NCBI GenBank assembly: GCA_016720825.1
Contig: JADKJV010000027.1
Span: 62,001 to 126,000, forward strand
From: Chitinophagaceae bacterium
GTDB lineage: Bacteria; Bacteroidota; Bacteroidia; Chitinophagales; Chitinophagaceae
Length of the DNA: 64,000 bases
Direction: 5' to 3'
The notes below the pieces were generated by a model. That model saw only the letters and a program-made list of their open reading frames with translations. It was not told where the DNA came from and made no database searches. Position 1 is the stretch's first letter, and each line of letters opens with the position of its first letter. The position numbers and the translations under genes were made by a program. This document shows positions 58,859-64,000 of this stretch, one piece after another.

Positions 58859-61800
58859 TTATTCGAAGCGCAGGTCAAGACCTAATCCTCTCAATTCATG
58901 CACAAGTACATTGAATGATTCGGGAACACCGGCTCTCGGTACGTTCTCGCCTTTAACAATGGACTCATAGGTCTTAGCCCTTCCGATGATATCATCAGAT
59001 TTGATTGTAAGCAGTTCCTGGAGGATGTTGGAAGCACCATAGGCTTCGAGGGCCCATACTTCCATCTCACCGAAACGCTGACCACCAAACTGTGCTTTAC
59101 CACCGAGCGGCTGCTGCGTGATAAGACTGTACGGTCCGATTGAACGGGCGTGCATCTTATCATCCACCATGTGGTGCAGTTTGATCACATAGATAATACC
59201 GACAGTGGCTTTCTGGTGGAATTTCTCACCTGTTTCACCATCATATAAGAATGTGTGACCGTGCATCGGGATATTTGCCTCCTTGCAGTATGATGCAATT
59301 TCATCCACACTGGCACCATCAAAGATGGGCGTGGCGAATTTCAGGCCCAGGCGCTCTCCGGTCCATCCGAGGATGGTTTCGTAGATCTGCCCGAGGTTCA
59401 TACGGCTCGGTACACCAAGCGGGTTCAGCACCACATCAACCGGTGTTCCGTCTTCGAGGAATGGCATGTCTTCCTGGCGAACGATTTTGGCAACAATACC
59501 TTTGTTACCATGACGGCCCGCCATTTTATCACCCACTTTCAGTTTACGCTTAACAGCGAGATAAACTTTCGCCAGTTTCAGTACACCAGCAGGTAATTCA
59601 TCACCAATGCTGATATTGAACTTCTCGCGTTTGTAACGGCCGAGCTCCTCGTTGTACTTAATATTATAGTTGTGCAGGAGGGTGTTGATCTGGTCATCCA
59701 CTTTCTTGTCACTGGTCCAGCCCAGGGGGTTGATATTAGCATAATCAAGTCCCGCCAGGTTTTTCGCTGTGAATTTAGCACCCTTGCCAATCTGTACTTC
59801 GCCGAAATTATTGCTCACGCTTGCGGATGTATGTGCAGCCAGCAGGGTGGTCAGTTTATCCAGCAGTACTTCTTTCAGGTCATTTTCATTCTTCTCGTGC
59901 ATTTTCTCGAGTTTCTCGAGAGCTGCTTTCTCACGCACTTTCGCATTCTTATCTTTCTTCGCGCGCTGGAACAGTTTCTTGCCGATCACAACACCTTCCA
60001 CACCGTTTGGTGCTTTCAGTGAAGCATCTTTGGCATCACCGGCTTTATCACCGAAGATGGCACGGAGCAGTTTCTCTTCCGGCGTGGGATCGCTTTCGCC
60101 TTTAGGTGTGATTTTACCGATCAGGATATCACCTTCTTTTACCTGGGCACCGATGCGGATGATACCGTTCTCATCGAGGTCTTTGGTAGCTTCTTCAGAA
60201 ACGTTGGGGATATCAGGAGTCAGTTCTTCTTCACCCAGTTTGGTATCGCGTACTTCCAGTTCATATTCAGAAATGTGAACAGAAGTAAACATATCTTCTT
60301 TAACCACACGCTCACTGATTACAATGGCATCCTCGAAGTTGTAACCTTTCCAGGGCATGAATGCCACTTTCAGGTTTTTACCGAGGGCGAGTTCACCATT
60401 TTGCGTCGCGTAACCTTCTGTCAGGAAGTCGCCTCTTTTCACCTTCTGCCCTTTCTTAACGGCGGGGTTCAGGTTGATACAGGTTTCCTGGTTGGTTTTG
60501 ATGAATTTGGTCAAACGGTAAATGCGCAGGTCATCTTCAAAGCTCACCAGTTTCTCTTCTGCATCACGGTCGTAACGAACGTGGATTTCATTGGCATCTA
60601 CGAATTCAATCACACCATTGCCTTCTGCGTGGATCTGGATACGTGCATCGCGTGCAGCTTTGCCTTCCAAACCGGTTCCCACGATGGGAACATCAGCACG
60701 GATCAGCGGTACTGCCTGGCGTTGCATGTTTGATCCCATCAGCGCACGGTTGGCGTCATCATGCTCCAGGAACGGAATCAGAGAAGCACTCAGACCAACG
60801 ATCTGGTTCGGTGCAACGTCCATGAATTCCACATCATTCCTGTCGAGGATCGGGAAGTCACCGGTTTCACGGCTTACGATTTTCTCTTCTTTGAAATTTC
60901 CTTTTTCATCAAGCGGGGTATTGGCCTGGGCGATTTTTGCCAGATCCTCTTCTTCAGCACTCAGGAAACTCAGTTCCTTCATGTTCACTTTACCCTCGCT
61001 CACCTTACGGTAAGGTGTTTCGATAAAGCCCATATCATTGATCTTGGCATGCACACAAAGTGTGGAGATCAGACCGATGTTCGGACCTTCAGGTGTTTCA
61101 ATGGTACAGAGACGGCCATAGTGTGAGTAGTGTACGTCACGCACCTCGAAACCTGCCCTTTCACGGGAGAGACCACCTGGCCCGAGTGCGGAGATACGGC
61201 GTTTGTGCGTAATCTCTGACAGCGGGTTGGTCTGATCCAGGAACTGGGAAAGCTGTGATGTTCCGAAGAAGGAGTTGATCACAGAGGACAGTGTACGGGC
61301 ATTGATCAGGTCAACAGGTGTGAACACCTCGTTGTCCCTTACGTTCATCCTTTCACGGATGGTACGGGCCATACAGGCCAGACCAACACCGAACTGGGCA
61401 TATAACTGCTCGCCTACTGTACGTACGCGGCGGTTGCTCAGGTGATCGATATCATCAATCTCCGCTTTACCGTTGGTAAGGCGTACGAGATATTTAATGA
61501 TCAGGATGATATCATCACGGGTTAATGTCTTTTTATCCAGCGGAAGATCAACGTTCAGTTTGCGGTTGATTTTGTAACGGCCAACTTCACCGAGATCATA
61601 ACGCTTATCGCTGAAGAACAGTTTATCGATGATACCGCGTGCAGTTTCATTATCGGGAGCGTCCGCGCCGCGGAGCTGGCGATAGATAAACTGAACGGCT
61701 TCGAGTTCACTGTTTGAAGTATCCTTGTTCAGGGTGTTGTAGATGATTGCATAATCACCACCTACATCTTCACGCTGGATGAATACGCTCTTCACATCCA

Positions 61801-62662
61801 GTTCAGTGATTGTAGAGATCGCATCTTCATCAAGCACGGTATCACGCTCCATCACGATTTCATTCCGCTCGATAGATACAACCTCACCGGTATCTTCATC
61901 CACAAAATCTTCGACCCATGTACGGAGTACGCGGGCAGCAAGGCGTTTGCCGATGTATTTTGATAAAGTCTTTTTATCTGTTTTTACTTCATCGGCCATA
62001 CCGAAGAGTTCCAGGATATCCTTATCCGTTTCGTAACCGATAGAACGGAGGAGGGTTGTAACCGGGAATTTTTTCTTACGGTCGATATACGCATACATCA
62101 CGTTGTTGATGTCTGTTGCGAATTCCATCCATGCACCTTTGAAAGGGATCACACGGGCAGAGTAAATCTTGGTACCATTCGGGTGAATGGACTGGCCAAA
62201 GAATACGCCCGGTGAACGGTGAAGCTGGGAAACCACAACACGCTCAGCACCGTTGATCACGAAAGTACCACGGGGAGTCATGTAAGGGATGTTACCCAGG
62301 AACACGTCCTGTACGATAGTCTGGAAGTCTACGTGCTCTTCGTCATTACAGCTGAGGCGCAGTTTCGCCTTCAGGGGTACAGCGTAAGTCAGACCACGCT
62401 CCATACATTCCTCAATGGTGTAACGGGGCGGATCAATAAAGTAGTCCAGGAATTCCAATACGAAGATGTTACGGGTATCCGTAATCGGGAAATTCTCCTT
62501 GAACACACGGAACAATCCTTCGATATTCCTTTTGTCAGGAGTCGTTTCCAGCTGGAAAAACTCTTTGAAAGACTGGATCTGTACTTCAAGTAAGTCGGGA
62601 GCTTCAGCCAGGTGCTTGATTTTACCGAAATCCACCCTTTGGTTCATTTTTGTTGAAGGCAT
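58859..62662 (-). CDS. rpoB: DNA-directed RNA polymerase subunit beta
   Basis: Second largest subunit, 1267 aa from ATG 62662 (MPSTKMNQRVDFGKIKHLAE), which matches the usual N-terminus; an earlier in-frame ATG at 62701 would add 13 residues. Rif pocket region FFGTSQLSQFLDQTNPLSEI, then THKRRISALGPGGLSRERAG. Also DKMAGRHGNKGIVAKI and the C-terminal GGKAQFGGQRFGEMEVWAL. Frame intact. Upstream lies a divergent helix-hairpin-helix gene rather than rplL. Confidence 0.98.
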   Translation of the reverse strand: MPSTKMNQRVDFGKIKHLAEAPDLLEVQIQSFKEFFQLETTPDKRNIEGLFRVFKENFPITDTRNIFVLEFLDYFIDPPRYTIEECMERGLTYAVPLKAKLRLSCNDEEHVDFQTIVQDVFLGNIPYMTPRGTFVINGAERVVVSQLHRSPGVFFGQSIHPNGTKIYSARVIPFKGAWMEFATDINNVMYAYIDRKKKFPVTTLLRSIGYETDKDILELFGMADEVKTDKKTLSKYIGKRLAARVLRTWVEDFVDEDTGEVVSIERNEIVMERDTVLDEDAISTITELDVKSVFIQREDVGGDYAIIYNTLNKDTSNSELEAVQFIYRQLRGADAPDNETARGIIDKLFFSDKRYDLGEVGRYKINRKLNVDLPLDKKTLTRDDIILIIKYLVRLTNGKAEIDDIDHLSNRRVRTVGEQLYAQFGVGLACMARTIRERMNVRDNEVFTPVDLINARTLSSVINSFFGTSQLSQFLDQTNPLSEITHKRRISALGPGGLSRERAGFEVRDVHYSHYGRLCTIETPEGPNIGLISTLCVHAKINDMGFIETPYRKVSEGKVNMKELSFLSAEEEDLAKIAQANTPLDEKGNFKEEKIVSRETGDFPILDRNDVEFMDVAPNQIVGLSASLIPFLEHDDANRALMGSNMQRQAVPLIRADVPIVGTGLEGKAARDARIQIHAEGNGVIEFVDANEIHVRYDRDAEEKLVSFEDDLRIYRLTKFIKTNQETCINLNPAVKKGQKVKRGDFLTEGYATQNGELALGKNLKVAFMPWKGYNFEDAIVISERVVKEDMFTSVHISEYELEVRDTKLGEEELTPDIPNVSEEATKDLDENGIIRIGAQVKEGDILIGKITPKGESDPTPEEKLLRAIFGDKAGDAKDASLKAPNGVEGVVIGKKLFQRAKKDKNAKVREKAALEKLEKMHEKNENDLKEVLLDKLTTLLAAHTSASVSNNFGEVQIGKGAKFTAKNLAGLDYANINPLGWTSDKKVDDQINTLLHNYNIKYNEELGRYKREKFNISIGDELPAGVLKLAKVYLAVKRKLKVGDKMAGRHGNKGIVAKIVRQEDMPFLEDGTPVDVVLNPLGVPSRMNLGQIYETILGWTGERLGLKFATPIFDGASVDEIASYCKEANIPMHGHTFLYDGETGEKFHQKATVGIIYVIKLHHMVDDKMHARSIGPYSLITQQPLGGKAQFGGQRFGEMEVWALEAYGASNILQELLTIKSDDIIGRAKTYESIVKGENVPRAGVPESFNVLVHELRGLGLDLRFE

Positions 62663-62775
62663 ATGCGTAAAACCGGTTTTAAAAGAGTTCGGGACGTACA
62701 AATCACTTACAGGCCTCCGAAATGATGATTTCAGAAACCTGTGATTTTCAACTATTTGAACATGATTTGGAGCGT

Positions 62776-62810
62776 CAAAATATAATTGGCCAAAATAAAG
62801 GATGGCAAAG
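62776..62810 (-). promoter_or_regulatory. Possible Bacteroidota promoter for rpoBC
   Basis: On the - strand, CTTTG (62806-62810) and TATATTTTG (62776-62784) are spaced by 21 bp, close to the Bacteroidota -33 TTTG / -7 TAnnTTTG pattern with one extra base in the -7 box. A start near 62769 gives a leader of about 110 nt. Confidence 0.4.
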
Positions 62811-62912
62811 GTAAGGATAAAAGGCTATTAATCAATAAAAGTTTATTAAGAAAAATCCCCTAAAACTATGTGGAAAACAACCATCTCTGAAACATCCTTC
62901 GGGACTAGATTT

Positions 62913-63965
62913 ATGGCTCAAATCACCCCCGTGAACCCGAAGAAACTGATACAGGATTATTTCCACTTTACCCGTAACGACCGGGCGGGTATTTTGGTGA
63001 TCCTGGCTGTGATGATGGGGGTGATTTTGTTACCAGAGTTGATGGAGAAGCGGTCAGGTGACAGGATGCAGGCAACAGGTTACAGGGAGCAGGAGGCAGG
63101 GAGCAGGCAACAGGAGGCAGGAAGCAGGTTTACCCCGAATAGTGAAACTTATTCGGGGGAGCAGGAGGCAGGAAGCAGGTTTACCCCGAATAGTGAAACT
63201 TATTCGGGGGAGCAGGAGGCAGGGGGCAGGCAGCAGGGAACTGGTAACTGGCAACTGGAAACTGGAAACAAGGCAAAAAAAGGTGAACTATTCTATTTTG
63301 ATCCGAATCAGCTGGACAGGTCTGGATGGACCCGGCTGGGCTTGCGGGATAAAACAATAGGCATCATCCTCAATTATGTGTCTAAAGGAGGGCATTTCAG
63401 AAAGACGGAGGACCTGCAGCGGATTTATGGTTTACATCCTGATGAATACAGCCGGCTGGCGCCCTGGGTAAGAATCAGTGAGGTGCCAAACCCGGAGACG
63501 AAGTCCTCTCCCACTGCCTACACCAAAACGCCGGCGATGACCAGGGAAAAAACAATCCGGCCGGTTGACATCAACCAGTCAGACACCACCGCCTGGATCA
63601 GCCTGCCCGGCATTGGCAGCAAACTGGCATCCCGTATTATCCTGTTCAGGGAAAAGCTGGGAGGGTTTTACTCAGTAGATCAGGTTGGTGAAACTTTTGA
63701 TCTAGCTGATTCTGTTTTCAGGAAAATCAAAACCGCTTTACTGATGAGCCCGTTTAACCTGCGAAAAATAAATATCAATACAGCTACAGTTGAACAATTG
63801 AAATCACATCCATACATCCGTTATGAACTCGCAAGACCTATAATAGCCTATCGTGAACAACACGGTTTATTCAAACAATTAAATGAACTGATAAAAATAC
63901 CCGGGATTACAGAAGCCCGATTCCAGCAATTAGTTCCTTATCTAAAACTGGATGACCTGGAGTAG
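62913..63965 (+). CDS. ComEA-like helix-hairpin-helix protein with repeat insertion
   Basis: A 350-aa protein from ATG 62913 (an upstream ATG at 62868 would add 15 residues). Membrane segment at about 22-38 (AGILVILAVMMGVILL). At about 50-125 a low-complexity Gln/Gly/Ser/Arg-rich stretch contains two identical 17-residue units (EQEAGSRFTPNSETYSG). After it come three helix-hairpin-helix regions: GLRDKTIGIILNYVSKGG, LPGIGSKLASRIILFREKLG (the classical HhH motif) and IPGITEARFQQLVPYLKL. HhH proteins of this type bind DNA non-specifically, and ComEA relatives take part in DNA uptake. Whether this one does is inference. It is divergent from rpoB. Confidence 0.8.
   Translation: MAQITPVNPKKLIQDYFHFTRNDRAGILVILAVMMGVILLPELMEKRSGDRMQATGYREQEAGSRQQEAGSRFTPNSETYSGEQEAGSRFTPNSETYSGEQEAGGRQQGTGNWQLETGNKAKKGELFYFDPNQLDRSGWTRLGLRDKTIGIILNYVSKGGHFRKTEDLQRIYGLHPDEYSRLAPWVRISEVPNPETKSSPTAYTKTPAMTREKTIRPVDINQSDTTAWISLPGIGSKLASRIILFREKLGGFYSVDQVGETFDLADSVFRKIKTALLMSPFNLRKININTATVEQLKSHPYIRYELARPIIAYREQHGLFKQLNELIKIPGITEARFQQLVPYLKLDDLE
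63058..63272. repeat. Low-complexity GCAGG/AACTGG tract in coding sequence
   Basis: A tract of GGCAGG, GGCAACAGG and AACTGGTAACTGGCAACTGG words around and after the 51-bp repeats. It is also open in the other frames of both strands, as expected of simple sequence. The AACTGG words resemble those at 11430-11466. Confidence 0.7.
63113..63230. repeat. 51-bp tandem repeat with internal palindrome inside HhH gene
   Basis: Two perfect 51-bp units, offset exactly 51 bp. Each contains the inverted repeat CCCCGAATA / TATTCGGGG (63133-63158 and 63184-63209, loop GTGAAACT), flanked by GCAGGAGGCAGG-type low complexity. It is a multiple of three and leaves the frame open. Confidence 0.85.
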
Positions 63966-64000
63966 AATTCAGTTTGTCTTACCCCCTTTCCCTGAAGAAA

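Noticed and set aside
63054..63254. Minus-strand 66-aa frame opposite the HhH gene
   Set aside because: It is simple-sequence shadow of the GCAGG tract and would not be coding.

Overview
The window looks like a chromosomal segment of a Bacteroidota bacterium, most likely family Chitinophagaceae or a close relative. The evidence is a type IX secretion (T9SS) C-terminal sorting domain, a FecI/FecR/STN-domain module, a SusC-like TonB receptor, an OmpP1/FadL porin, hybrid 'ligand-binding sensor' histidine kinases, Bacteroidota-type class I lanthipeptide leaders, and Bacteroidota-like rpoB/rpoC. Species cannot be named from the sequence alone.

Layout. (1) 1-6.7 kb: a lanthipeptide gene cluster. 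It has the 3' part of a LanB dehydratase on the + strand, and on the - strand a C39 peptidase/ABC exporter, a HlyD-type adaptor and a tandem array of three 60-aa precursor peptides spaced exactly 342 bp apart. No LanC cyclase is inside the window. (2) 6.8-10.4 kb: DUF6702-like protein, HupE-like membrane protein and an M1 metallopeptidase. (3) 10.6-14.6 kb: esterase, dapA, a lipoprotein, accA and tRNA-Asp. (4) 14.8-21 kb: a TonB receptor and an ECF sigma / FecR / STN-domain surface protein set. (5) 21-35 kb: a surface-protein island of four trimeric-adhesin-like proteins with 16-17-residue 'NTAIG' repeats and endosialidase-chaperone (S74) ends, a T9SS-exported repeat protein and a NarL/histidine-kinase pair. 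(6) 35-40 kb: a LytS/LytTR-type two-component pair, a small membrane protein and a Crp-family regulator. (7) 40-49.6 kb: FadL porin, a structured intergenic region, L,D-transpeptidase, an oxidoreductase/sugar-transferase pair, a second M1 peptidase and an acyltransferase-like gene. (8) 49.6-54.3 kb: ispD, isoaspartyl peptidase, heptose kinase, amino-acid permease and OmpH/Skp chaperone. (9) 54.5-64 kb: rpoC, rpoB and a divergent helix-hairpin-helix protein carrying a palindromic 51-bp tandem insertion.

A striking property of the window is the number of single-base frame disruptions. I count about 18 one-base indels, nearly all in homopolymers, plus one in-frame TAG. They fall in eleven genes and are densest at 21-31 kb, while rpoB, rpoC, the lanthipeptide exporter genes and others are clean. 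Restoring one base at each site gives sensible full-length proteins. Sequencing or polishing error is therefore the leading explanation, with pseudogenisation or phase variation as the alternatives. Disrupted genes are given as single full-length entries with the break points stated.
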